From Actinomadura madurae (lineage in GTDB: Bacteria > Actinomycetota > Actinomycetes > Streptosporangiales > Streptosporangiaceae), in NCBI RefSeq assembly GCF_900115095.1, contig NZ_FOVH01000018.1:1-64000 (forward strand): a DNA stretch of 64,000 nucleotides, given 5' to 3'. Made by a program: the position numbers and the translations under genes. Below the pieces are notes generated by a model. That model saw only the letters and a program-made list of their open reading frames with translations, was not told the origin of the DNA and searched no databases. Below are positions 51,974 to 60,094 of this stretch, in pieces. Position 1 is the first letter of the stretch; each line of letters begins with the position of its first letter.

Positions 51974-53656
51974 TTAGCGGGGTTCCGTGGTGCGGCTGGG
52001 GGACGGGGAGGACGGGGTGCGGGAGGGCCAGTCGGAGGGGAACTCCGACGGGAACGGGGAGGTCGGGGACGGGGGCGGGGAGGTGGCCGGGGGCTGCGGC
52101 TTGACGACGCGGTCCGGGTCGGGTTCGAGGTGGCGCTCGATCTGGGCGGAGGTGAGGCCGAGGCCGCCGAGGCGCAGGTCGTCCCAGCCCTGGAGGCGGT
52201 GGGTGGCGCGGCTGAAGTAGAGGACGGACAGCTCGATGGGGGTGGGCTGCTCGTGTTCGAGGCCGCGGAGGCCGGCGCCGCCGGTGGAGCCCTGGACGAA
52301 GAGGCGGGTGCCGGTGGGGAGGAGCTTGGTCGAGCGGGCGTGCGCGTGGCCGGCGAGGACGAGGGGGGTGACGCCGGAGAACGCCTCGCCCTCGGTGGGG
52401 TCGTGGGTGACGACGAGGTCGGGCAGGCTTCCGGAGGCGCGGAGCTTCTCGGCGTAGCGGAGACCTTCGGCGCGGAGCTGGTCGGCGCCGACGTAGTCGT
52501 CGCGGGTGCTTTTGTCGGGGGTGAAGCGGGGGTCGCCGACGCCGTAGACGTGCAGGCCCGCGACCTCGCGCGTCCGGTCGTCGAGGACGATGGCGTTCTT
52601 CTCGCGGGCGACGGCCCGCTCGGTGGTCTTGGAGTCGTGGTTCCCGCGGACGTAGACGTAGGGGACCTTCAGGTCGGAGATGTCCTCGGCGAACCTGTCC
52701 TCGGGCTTGCTGCCGTGGTCCATGAGGTCCCCGCTGTCGACGACGAGGTTCACCTGGAACTGGGCGCTGACGGACTTGATGACGCTCCACGCGGCGGGGT
52801 TGAGGTGGATGTCGGAGACGTGCAGGACGCGGATGGTGGACGGGTCGGGCTCGTAGGTGGGGAGCGTCGAGGTGGCGGTGTACAGCTCGGAGACGTTCCC
52901 GACGAGGCGGGCGAGCTGGGCGCGGTAGGCGGAGAAGCGCTCCACGATGCTGCGGGCGTCGCCGACGACCTGGGGGGCGTTGGCGAGCAGGCCGGTGTAG
53001 CGGGGTTCGGCGATGGACTGCGGGTTGAACGTCGCCCAGCTGAGCAGGGTGAGGGCGACGAGGCCGGTGGCGGCGGACGACAGGCCGAGCAGGGCGCGCC
53101 GCCACGAGCGGAAGAGCAGGAGGGACGCGACGAAGCTCGTGGCGAGGGCGATGAGGGCGGCGCGGATCAGGAGCTGGACGAGGCCGTGCCGGATCTGGTC
53201 GGCGATCCGGTCGGTGAGCCGGTCGACCTCGGTGTCGTCCTCGATCAGCTTCTTGGCCTGGTCGGGGCGCAGGTCGGTGAGGCGGGCCTCCAGGGAGACG
53301 GGGCCGCCGTGGGTGTCGAGCTGGAGGGAGCCGAGGGGCGGCAGCTTCAGGGTCGTCCCGCCGTGCAGGGCCGGGTGCAGGGTGAGCTGGACGTCCGTGG
53401 GGCCGACCGGTGCGACGTAGCGTCCGCCCGCGAGCAGGCCGATGTACCCGCCGGCGAGGCCGACGGCGACGACGAGGGTGAGGCGCGTCCAGCGGCTGGC
53501 GAGGACGGGGCGGGTGCGGCGGGCGACGGGTGTCCAGACGGCGCGGGCGCGGCGGGCGGCGGGGGACCAGGCGGTGCGGGCGCGTCTCGCCGCGGAGGCG
53601 GTGGCGGCGCGGAGGGTCGAGAGGGCCTGGGCCGACGCGGCGCGGACCTTGGGCAC
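51974..53656 (-). CDS. Membrane-anchored metallophosphoesterase
   Basis: 560 residues. An Arg/Ala-rich cytoplasmic N-terminus is followed by hydrophobic segments near 58-80 (LTLVVAVGLAGGYIGLLAGG), 160-185 (LVQLLIRAALIALATSFVASLLLF) and 192-212. The phosphoesterase domain follows with VSDIHLN, SGDLMDHG, VRGNHDSK, VVTHDP and GHAHARST, giving all five metal and phosphate motifs. A Pro/Ser-rich tail ends the protein. The active site is probably outside the membrane. The substrate is unknown. Confidence 0.92.
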   Translation of the reverse strand: MPKVRAASAQALSTLRAATASAARRARTAWSPAARRARAVWTPVARRTRPVLASRWTRLTLVVAVGLAGGYIGLLAGGRYVAPVGPTDVQLTLHPALHGGTTLKLPPLGSLQLDTHGGPVSLEARLTDLRPDQAKKLIEDDTEVDRLTDRIADQIRHGLVQLLIRAALIALATSFVASLLLFRSWRRALLGLSSAATGLVALTLLSWATFNPQSIAEPRYTGLLANAPQVVGDARSIVERFSAYRAQLARLVGNVSELYTATSTLPTYEPDPSTIRVLHVSDIHLNPAAWSVIKSVSAQFQVNLVVDSGDLMDHGSKPEDRFAEDISDLKVPYVYVRGNHDSKTTERAVAREKNAIVLDDRTREVAGLHVYGVGDPRFTPDKSTRDDYVGADQLRAEGLRYAEKLRASGSLPDLVVTHDPTEGEAFSGVTPLVLAGHAHARSTKLLPTGTRLFVQGSTGGAGLRGLEHEQPTPIELSVLYFSRATHRLQGWDDLRLGGLGLTSAQIERHLEPDPDRVVKPQPPATSPPPSPTSPFPSEFPSDWPSRTPSSPSPSRTTEPR

Positions 53657-53679
53657 GGGTTCCCTTTCCGTCGAGCAGA

Positions 53680-54030
53680 ATGGCCGGTGTGATCGAGTTG
53701 TCGCGAGACGCGTTCGAGGACCTCGTGGGCGAGGCCCTGGACAGCATCCCGGCCGAGCTGACCGCCCACATGCGCAACGTCGTCATCGTCGTCGAGGACG
53801 AGGCGCCGGAGCGCGGTCTTCTCGGCCTGTACCAAGGCGTACCCCTCACCGAGCGCGGTGACTGGTACGGAGGCGTCCTGCCCGATCACATTTCTATCTA
53901 CCGGAATGAGATTCTCCGGATATGTAACACCGAGGATGACGTGGTGGAAGAAGTCCGGATAACGGTCGTGCATGAGATCGCCCACCACTTCGGGATCGAC
54001 GACGCCAGGCTCCATGAGCTGGGATATTGA
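53680..54030 (+). CDS. Minimal metallopeptidase-family (zincin) protein
   Basis: 116 residues from ATG 53680, divergent from the phosphoesterase with 23 nt between the starts. It has the actinobacterial minimal-zincin pattern: FEDLVGEALDSIPAELTAHMRNVVIVVED, LLGLYQGVPLTERG, PDHISIYRNEI and the zinc site VVHEIAHHFGI. Function is unknown; the family is widely conserved. Confidence 0.93.
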   Translation: MAGVIELSRDAFEDLVGEALDSIPAELTAHMRNVVIVVEDEAPERGLLGLYQGVPLTERGDWYGGVLPDHISIYRNEILRICNTEDDVVEEVRITVVHEIAHHFGIDDARLHELGY

Positions 54031-54126
54031 TCTGAGGAATTGCGCACTGTAGGTCACGCGACTGCCACGCAGCGTGAGTTAATAAGGGAGGGCGCCCGGT
54101 TGCGGGCGGGCTGAACTGGAGCGTGC

Positions 54127-55458
54127 GTGGCGGGAAGGCAGACCGGCAGGCATCGTCGTCCGCCGGACGAGCAGGCGACCTACCGTGAGGTGTTCGCGGT
54201 CGGGGAGTTCCGTGCCCTCTGGCTGGCGCAGGCGCTGTCGTTCATCGGCGACCAGCTGGCCCAGGTCGCGCTGGCCGTGCTCGTCTACGACCACACCAGG
54301 TCGACGCTGCTGACCGCGCTGGTGTACGCGCTGACCTACATCCCGCCGATCGTGGGCGGTCCGGTGCTGTCCGGGCTGGCCGACCTGTTCCCGCGCCGGA
54401 CGGTCATGGTCGTCTGCGACGTCCTGCGGGCGGGGCTCGTGGCGCCGATGGCGCTGGTGGAGATGCCGGTCTGGCTGCTGTCGGTCCTGGTGTTCCTGAC
54501 CGTCCTGCTGGGCACGCCGTTCTCCGCCGCCCGCGCCGCCGTCATGCCGGACGTCCTGGAGGGCGACCGGTACGTGGCCGGGTCGGCGATCGCGAACGTC
54601 ACGCACCAGGTCACGCAGGTGCTGGGGTTCCTGGTGGGCGGCGCGGTCGTCGCCGTCGTCGGGACGTACGAGGCCCTCGCCCTGGACGCGCTGACGTTCG
54701 GCCTGTCCGCGGTCATCCTGATCGGCGGGATGCGGCGCCGGCCCGCGCCGCGGCGGCGGGAGCGCGAGTCGCTCGGGCTGCTGCGCGGCACGCGGGACGG
54801 CGCGCGGCTCGTCTTCGGCGACCCCGCGCTGCGGTCGCTGGTGCTGTTCGCGTGGCTGTGCGCGTTCTACGTGATCCCGGAGGGCCTGGCCGTCCCGTAC
54901 GCGGCGACGTTCGGCGGCGGCGCGGTGACGGCCGGGCTGCTGCTGGCGGCGATGCCGGCGGGCATGGTGGTCGGCTCGCTGCTGTTCAGCCGGTTCGTCC
55001 GCCCGGCGAACCGGCTGCACGTCATGGGGTGGATGTCGATGCTCGCGTGCCTGCCGCTGATCGGCGCGGGCGTCCACCCGCCGCTGTGGTGGGTCGTCGG
55101 GCTGTGGGCGCTGTCGGGCGTCGGCGCCGCCTACCAGCTGGCGGCCAACACCGCGTTCGTGGCCGCGGTGCCCCCGGCGGGGCGGGGGCAGGCGTTCGGG
55201 CTCGCCCAGTCCGGCATCCTCGCCGGGCAGGGCGCCGGCATCCTCGTCGGCGGTGCCGCGGCGCAGGTCCTCGGCCCGGAGACGGTGGTGGCGCTCGCCG
55301 GGGTCCTCGGCCTGTCGGCCGCCGCGATGCTCACCCTGAGCTGGAACCAGGTCCGCGGCGGCGTCATCGCCGGGACGCGCGAGCGCGCCGGGCCGCTCGC
55401 CGTCGCTCCGTCCTCCGCGGGCGGCGACGAGCTGTCGGGCGTCGGCAGCGCCTCCTAG
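54127..55458 (+). CDS. MFS transporter (enterobactin-exporter-like, EntS/MFS_3 type)
   Basis: 443 residues from GTG 54127. Start FRALWLAQALSFIGDQLAQVALAVLVYDHTRSTLLTALVYALTYIPPIVGG fits the MFS_3 family in pieces, with FPRRTVMVVCDVLRAG (loop 2-3) and about twelve helices. Likely a drug or metabolite exporter in the plasma membrane. Substrate unknown. Confidence 0.92.
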   Translation: MAGRQTGRHRRPPDEQATYREVFAVGEFRALWLAQALSFIGDQLAQVALAVLVYDHTRSTLLTALVYALTYIPPIVGGPVLSGLADLFPRRTVMVVCDVLRAGLVAPMALVEMPVWLLSVLVFLTVLLGTPFSAARAAVMPDVLEGDRYVAGSAIANVTHQVTQVLGFLVGGAVVAVVGTYEALALDALTFGLSAVILIGGMRRRPAPRRRERESLGLLRGTRDGARLVFGDPALRSLVLFAWLCAFYVIPEGLAVPYAATFGGGAVTAGLLLAAMPAGMVVGSLLFSRFVRPANRLHVMGWMSMLACLPLIGAGVHPPLWWVVGLWALSGVGAAYQLAANTAFVAAVPPAGRGQAFGLAQSGILAGQGAGILVGGAAAQVLGPETVVALAGVLGLSAAAMLTLSWNQVRGGVIAGTRERAGPLAVAPSSAGGDELSGVGSAS

Positions 55459-55468
55459 GCGGTGCCGC

Positions 55469-55783
55469 TCAGGCGTGCGTGCGGTTCTTGCCGACCGCGT
55501 CCTTGGTCTTCTGGACGGCGTCCTGGACGGTCGGGGAGTCGCTCGCCTTCTTGGCCAGGTCCTCGGCGATCGACTTGGTCGCGCCCTCGTCGGGGATCAG
55601 CAGCCACGCGATCGCGTACAGCGCGACGCCCGCGCCACCGAAGATCGTGAAGACGCCCAGGCCGAGCCGGAGGATGTTGGCGTCGACGCCGAGGGACCGC
55701 GCGGCGCCGGAGCAGACTCCGGCGATCATGCGGCCTTCGTGGGTGCGGCGGAGCTTCGTGCTCGTGGTCTTCTCCATGTCCAT
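55469..55783 (-). CDS. PspC-domain membrane protein
   Basis: 104 residues from ATG 55783 (another in-frame ATG at 55795 is possible). PspC hallmarks are KLRRTHEGRMIAGVCSGAARSLGVDANILRLGLGVFTIFGGAGVALYAIAWLLIPDEG in pieces, with one hydrophobic helix. The C-terminal tail is charged. PspC-like proteins sense membrane stress. It is convergent with the MFS gene with a 10-nt gap. Confidence 0.93.
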   Translation of the reverse strand: MDMEKTTSTKLRRTHEGRMIAGVCSGAARSLGVDANILRLGLGVFTIFGGAGVALYAIAWLLIPDEGATKSIAEDLAKKASDSPTVQDAVQKTKDAVGKNRTHA

Positions 55784-55920
55784 GCCATCGAGCATGCCCA
55801 ACCCGGCGCGACTCTGACATCCGGATTCGCCCTGATTGGCCCCTGAGTACACCCCTGTCCGGTCAGGGTGCCGTCCCCGACGTACCCTCGTGCGGACGGC
55901 CCCGGACGGAGGAGACCTGC

Positions 55921-57072
55921 ATGGACGTGCTGCGCGTGGACGACCGGCTCACGGACGAGGAGCGGATGGTCCGCGACACCGTCCACGCCTTCGTGACGGA
56001 GAAGGTGGCGCCCCACGTGGCCGGCTGGTTCGAGGACGGGACGTTCCCCGCCCGCGAACTGGCCCCCGAGCTGGGCGCGCTCGGCCTGCTCGGCATGCAT
56101 CTGAAGGGCTACGGCTGCGCCGGGACGAGCGCCGTCGCGTACGGGGTGGCGTGCCGGGAACTGGAGGCGGCCGACTCGGGGCTGCGCAGCTTCGTGTCCG
56201 TCCAGGGGTCCCTGGCGATGGCGGCGATCCACAAGTACGGGTCGGAGGAGCAGAAGGAGGCGTGGCTGCCGCGGATGGCGGCCGGGGAGGCGATCGGCTG
56301 CTTCGGCCTGACCGAGCCCGACCGCGGCTCCGACCCCGGCGACATGCTGACCCGCGCGCGCCGGGACGGGTCCGGCTGGGTGCTCGACGGCACCAAGATG
56401 TGGATCACCAACGGCTCGATCGCGGACGTCGCCGTCGTGTGGGCGCAGACGGAGGACGGGATCCGCGGCTTCCTCGTCCCGAAGGGCACGGAGGGTTTCA
56501 CGGCGAGCGACGTCCACCGGAAGCTGTCGCTGCGGGCGTCCGTCACGTCCGAGCTGGTCCTGGACGGCGTGCGCCTCCCGGAGACGGCGATGCTGCCCGG
56601 CGTGAAGGGGCTGAAGGGCCCGCTCGGCTGCCTGTCCGAGGCGCGCTACGGGATCCTGTGGGGCGCGATCGGCGCCGGACGGTCCTGCTACGAGGCGGCC
56701 GTCGACTACGCCAAGGCCCGCGAGCAGTTCGGCAAGCCCATCGGGTCGTTCCAGCTCACCCAGGAGAAGCTCGCCTGGATGGAGGTCGCGCTCGGGCAGG
56801 CCGGCCTCGTCGCGCTGCACGTCGGGCGGCTCAAGGACGAGGGGACGGTCACCCCGCAGCAGGTCTCGTTCGGCAAGGTCGCGAACGTCCGCGCGGCGCT
56901 GGACGTCGCGCGCCAATCCCGCACGGTCCTCGGTGCCAACGGGATCACGCTCGAATACCCGGTGATCAGGCACATGAACAACCTGGAGAGCGTGCTGACC
57001 TACGAGGGCACCGAAGAGGTGCATCTGCTCACGCTGGGTAAGGCCATCACCGGGCTGGACGCGTTCCGTTAA
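55921..57072 (+). CDS. gcdH: Acyl-CoA dehydrogenase, glutaryl-CoA dehydrogenase type
   Basis: 383 residues from ATG 55921 after GGAGGAGACC. FAD-binding and family segments are RSFVSVQGSLAMAAIHKYGSEEQK, CFGLTEPDRGSDPGDM, MWITNGSIADVAVVWAQ and QFGKPIGSFQLTQEKLAWM. The C-terminal catalytic Glu is in YEGTEEVHLLTLG, the position used by glutaryl-CoA dehydrogenases. It would act in lysine/tryptophan or glutarate breakdown. Specificity is inferred from motif position. Confidence 0.88.
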   Translation: MDVLRVDDRLTDEERMVRDTVHAFVTEKVAPHVAGWFEDGTFPARELAPELGALGLLGMHLKGYGCAGTSAVAYGVACRELEAADSGLRSFVSVQGSLAMAAIHKYGSEEQKEAWLPRMAAGEAIGCFGLTEPDRGSDPGDMLTRARRDGSGWVLDGTKMWITNGSIADVAVVWAQTEDGIRGFLVPKGTEGFTASDVHRKLSLRASVTSELVLDGVRLPETAMLPGVKGLKGPLGCLSEARYGILWGAIGAGRSCYEAAVDYAKAREQFGKPIGSFQLTQEKLAWMEVALGQAGLVALHVGRLKDEGTVTPQQVSFGKVANVRAALDVARQSRTVLGANGITLEYPVIRHMNNLESVLTYEGTEEVHLLTLGKAITGLDAFR

Positions 57073-57192
57073 GGAGCGCTTGAACCGTCCCCGTAGGGTT
57101 ATTCACTGGACGTCCTTGCACGGACCTGGGCAGACTCGCGAGCACCCAGGTCAAGCGACTACACAGGTCAAGCGATCACCAGAGGGAGCGGC

Positions 57193-58215
57193 ATGAGAGT
57201 CGGCATCGTCGGGGCCACCGGACAGGTCGGGGCCAAGATGCTCGAAATCCTGGCCGAGCGCGGATTCCCGGTCGACGAGCTACGGCTGTTCGCCTCGGCG
57301 CGCTCGGCGGGCCGGAGGCTGCCGTGGGACGGCACCGAGATCACCGTCGAGGACGCGGCCGCCGCCGACTACTCCGGTCTCGACATCGTGCTGTTCTCCG
57401 CGGGCAAGACCACGTCGAAGGAGCTCGCCCCGAAGGTCGCGGCGGCCGGCGCGGTGGTGATCGACAACTCCTCCGGCTGGCGGATGGACCCGGACGTCCC
57501 GCTGGTCGTCTCCGAGGTCAACCCGCACGCCGCGGCGAACCGCCCGAAGGGGATCATCGCCAACCCGAACTGCACGACGATGGCCGCGATGCCGGTGCTG
57601 CGCCCCCTGCACGCGGAGGCCGGGCTGACCGCCCTCGTCGTCTCCACCTACCAGGCCGTGTCGGGCAGCGGCGTCGCGGGCGTCGCCGAGCTGCACGACC
57701 AGGCGGCCAAGACCGTGCAGACCGCCGACCGGCTCGCCCACGCCGGGACGGCGGTGGAGTTCCCCGAGCCGTCGGTGTACGTGCGGCCGATCGCGTTCAA
57801 CGTGCTCCCGATGGCGGGTTCGATCGTCGACGACGGCCTCGCCGAGACCGACGAGGAGCAGAAGCTCCGCAACGAGAGCCGCAAGATCCTGGAGATCCCG
57901 GACCTGAAGGTCTCCGGCACCTGCGTGCGCGTCCCGGTCTTCACCGGCCACTCGTTGCAGGTCAATGCCCGTTTCGAGCGCCCGCTCAGCCCGGAGCGCG
58001 CGAGCGAGCTGCTGGCGGGCGCCCCCGGCGTCGCGCTGTCGGACGTCCCGACGCCGCTGCAGGCCGCGGGCCAGGACCCGACCTACGTGGGCCGCATCCG
58101 CCGTGACGAGACCGTCGAGAACGGCCTCGCCCTGTTCTGCTCCGGCGACAACCTGCGCAAGGGCGCGGCGCTCAACACCGTCCAGATCGCCGAGCTGGTC
58201 GCCGCCGGCGGCTGA
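57193..58215 (+). CDS. asd: Aspartate-semialdehyde dehydrogenase
   Basis: 340 residues from ATG 57193 with AGAGGGAGCGGC upstream. NADP site VGIVGATGQVGAKMLEIL, catalytic Cys in NPNCTTMAAMPVLRPLH, and AGSIVDDGLAETDEEQKLRNESRKIL are diagnostic. It makes aspartate semialdehyde for Lys, Thr, Met and diaminopimelate synthesis in the cytoplasm. The usual upstream aspartokinase gene is not adjacent. Confidence 0.97.
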   Translation: MRVGIVGATGQVGAKMLEILAERGFPVDELRLFASARSAGRRLPWDGTEITVEDAAAADYSGLDIVLFSAGKTTSKELAPKVAAAGAVVIDNSSGWRMDPDVPLVVSEVNPHAAANRPKGIIANPNCTTMAAMPVLRPLHAEAGLTALVVSTYQAVSGSGVAGVAELHDQAAKTVQTADRLAHAGTAVEFPEPSVYVRPIAFNVLPMAGSIVDDGLAETDEEQKLRNESRKILEIPDLKVSGTCVRVPVFTGHSLQVNARFERPLSPERASELLAGAPGVALSDVPTPLQAAGQDPTYVGRIRRDETVENGLALFCSGDNLRKGAALNTVQIAELVAAGG

Positions 58216-58274
58216 GCCCGCCACGCCCCAGGCCCGCCGCGGACACGTCCCGGCGGGTCTGCGCGTTTCCGGGG

Positions 58275-58493
58275 CTAGCTCGCGCGGCGGCCGCGGACCT
58301 CCAGGGAGTCGAGGAGGGCGGCGGTGCTCCGGGCGATCTCCTCGACGGCCCGGTCGAACGCCTCCGCGTTGTGGGACGCGGGCGAGCGGAACCCGGAGAT
58401 CTTGCGAACGTACTGGAGCGCCGCCGCCCGCACGTCGTCATCGGTGACGTCGTCGGAGTACGGCGGTCGAAGCGTCTTAATACTGCGGCACAT
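58275..58493 (-). CDS. DUF2277-family small protein
   Basis: 72 residues from ATG 58493. It matches the DUF2277 pattern: MCRSIKTLRPPYSDDVTDDDVRAAALQYVRKISGF, NAEAFDRAVEEIARSTAALLDSL. Function unknown; widely conserved in actinobacteria. Confidence 0.95.
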   Translation of the reverse strand: MCRSIKTLRPPYSDDVTDDDVRAAALQYVRKISGFRSPASHNAEAFDRAVEEIARSTAALLDSLEVRGRRAS

Positions 58494-58715
58494 CCCCCCA
58501 TTGTGACCCCGTGCACCGACATCAGCCCTCGCAGCAACCCCGCAACAACTTCAACGGTTGCGATCGCGTCCGAAGGCAGGTTCGAGCGGAGCGAGAATCT
58601 GATCGCGCAGCGAGCCGCTAGGCGAGCCGGAGCGATGCCAGCGATCGCCCGCGTTTTTCGACGATGGAGGGCGCCCAGCGCCCGAAGGAGGAGAGAAATG
58701 CAATGAACACGGTTT

Positions 58716-58851
58716 CGCCCCCTGGCGCCGACGGAGACGACGGCGCCAGGGGGCGGGCGGGGGGCGGGGCCCCGCGGGGCGGCGGGACGGTTCGGGCCGA
58801 GATCGCGCCGTGCCGCCGCCGGAGGTCAGCCCAGGGTGGGGAGAGGGGCTG
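58716..58851 (-). ncRNA. Candidate small structured RNA between two strong stem-loops
   Basis: Transcription predicted from the promoter at 58858-58886 would start near 58851. The RNA would begin with an 8-bp stem GTCAGCCC / GGGCTGAC (58853-58825) and end with a perfect 15-bp stem CGCCCCCTGGCGCCG / CGGCGCCAGGGGGCG (58755-58716, 10-nt loop). About 70 nt of GC-rich sequence separates them. No convincing ORF or ribosome site lies between. It could be a small RNA, or the leader of a gene that was lost. Confidence 0.5.
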
Positions 58852-58857
58852 ACTGAG

Positions 58858-58908
58858 AGTGCATCGTGGCGGGCGCGGGGTGTCAACGAATCCATCCGCC
58901 ACTGGATT
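58858..58908 (-). promoter_or_regulatory. Promoter with palindromic operator (copy 1)
   Basis: Minus strand: TTGACA (58886-58881), 17 nt, TGCACT (58863-58858). Just upstream is the inverted repeat AATCCA-N8-TGGATT (58889-58908), then GGTTTCAGTC (58947-58938). The same elements in the same order, with identical -35/-10/operator spacing, occur at 61810-61860. Confidence 0.65.
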
Positions 58909-59029
58909 TTCAATTGTGTGAACGAGGCCGTTGAAAGGACTGAAACCGGCCTCCGGCCTGCGGCCACTTGGTGATCTTGAGGTTGGCGGGCCCGGCCTCG
59001 ACCGGGCTTCCCGCGCCCGTGCCGGCGGC

Positions 59030-60022
59030 CTAGGCGGCGACGCGGACGGACTGCCCGCCCCCGCCCGCCAGCGTCCAGACGGCGTGGGCGATGGCGTCGG
59101 CGTTCCGGTCCAGCGCGGTGTCGTTGATGTTGGACGTGGTGTCGCACGACGCGTGGTAGCAGCGGTCGAACGCGACGCCCGCCTGGCCGCCCCACAGCTG
59201 CGCCTGCTGGGACGTCTTGCGCCCCTCGGCGCCGGTGAACATCCCGCCGGCGGGGATGCCGACGCGGATGAACGGCCCGTAGTCGGAGCGCCCGTCGAAC
59301 GCGGTGTCCTGGACGGGCACGTTGATCGACGAGAAGTGGGACCGGAGCACCTGCTCGATCTCGGCGGACCCGGCCGGGCCGCCGCTGCCGCTGGACCCGT
59401 CGCCGTCGTAGGCGAAGTAGCCCGGGTTGGGGGAGCCGACCATGTCGAAGTTCAGGTAGCCCGTGATCTTCGACCGCTCGGCGGACGGCAGGTTGCTGAC
59501 GTAGTACGTCGACCCGACGAGCCCGAGCTCCTCGGCGCCCCACCAGGCGAAGCGCAGGTGCCGGTCGGGTCGCAGGCCCTCGCGGGCGACGGCGAGCGCG
59601 GTCTCCAGGATCGCCGCGGAGCCGGAGCCGTTGTCGTTGATGCCGGGCCCCGCGGACACGCTGTCCAGGTGCGCGCCGGTCATCAGCGTGTCGTCGGTGT
59701 CGCCGCCGGGCCAGTCGGCGATCAGGTTGTATCCCGTCGCCCCGCTCCGCGAGAACGACTGGACGGTGGTCTGGTAGCCGGCCGCGTCCAGCTCGCCCTT
59801 CACGTAGTCGAGCGAGGCGCGGTAGCCGGGACGGCCGTGGGCGCGGTTGCCGCCGTTGGCGGTCGCGATGCCCTGCAGCTCGGACAGGTGCGCCTTGACG
59901 TTCGTGAGCGGGATGTCGGGTGCGGCCAGGGCGGCGGGCGCGGCGGACGCGCCGGCCGGGGCGAGGAGGGCGGACGCCACCAGCGCCGCCGCCCCCAGGG
60001 TCGCCATCGTGCGCGATCTCAT
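59030..60022 (-). CDS. Secreted M28-family aminopeptidase
   Basis: 330 residues with a Sec signal peptide (MRSRTMATLGAAALVASALLAPAGASA). The M28 zinc site is complete: His and Asp in GAHLDSVSAGPGINDNGSG, Glu pair in WWGAEELGLVGS, Asp in NFDMVGSPN and the C-terminal His in DRCYHASCDTTSNIND. It resembles the Streptomyces griseus aminopeptidase in length and motifs. It releases N-terminal hydrophobic residues from peptides outside the cell. It follows the M4 peptidase by 72 nt on the same strand, forming a peptide-degrading operon. Confidence 0.95.
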   Translation of the reverse strand: MRSRTMATLGAAALVASALLAPAGASAAPAALAAPDIPLTNVKAHLSELQGIATANGGNRAHGRPGYRASLDYVKGELDAAGYQTTVQSFSRSGATGYNLIADWPGGDTDDTLMTGAHLDSVSAGPGINDNGSGSAAILETALAVAREGLRPDRHLRFAWWGAEELGLVGSTYYVSNLPSAERSKITGYLNFDMVGSPNPGYFAYDGDGSSGSGGPAGSAEIEQVLRSHFSSINVPVQDTAFDGRSDYGPFIRVGIPAGGMFTGAEGRKTSQQAQLWGGQAGVAFDRCYHASCDTTSNINDTALDRNADAIAHAVWTLAGGGGQSVRVAA

Positions 60023-60094
60023 GTGGTCCTCCAGAGGGGAGCGCGGCCCGCGACGGGGGAGCGGGCCCCGTCGCGGGCCGCGGGCGGGGGGCGG

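Larger units (their letters stand above)
58494..59029. other. Intergenic region with promoter/operator and structured RNA candidate
   Basis: 536 nt between the DUF2277 gene and the end of the M28 peptidase gene. It holds a minus-strand promoter and operator at 58858-58908 and two stem-loops at 58825-58853 and 58716-58755, described separately. The stretch from 58494 to 58715 shows no coding or structural signal that I can support. Confidence 0.6.
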
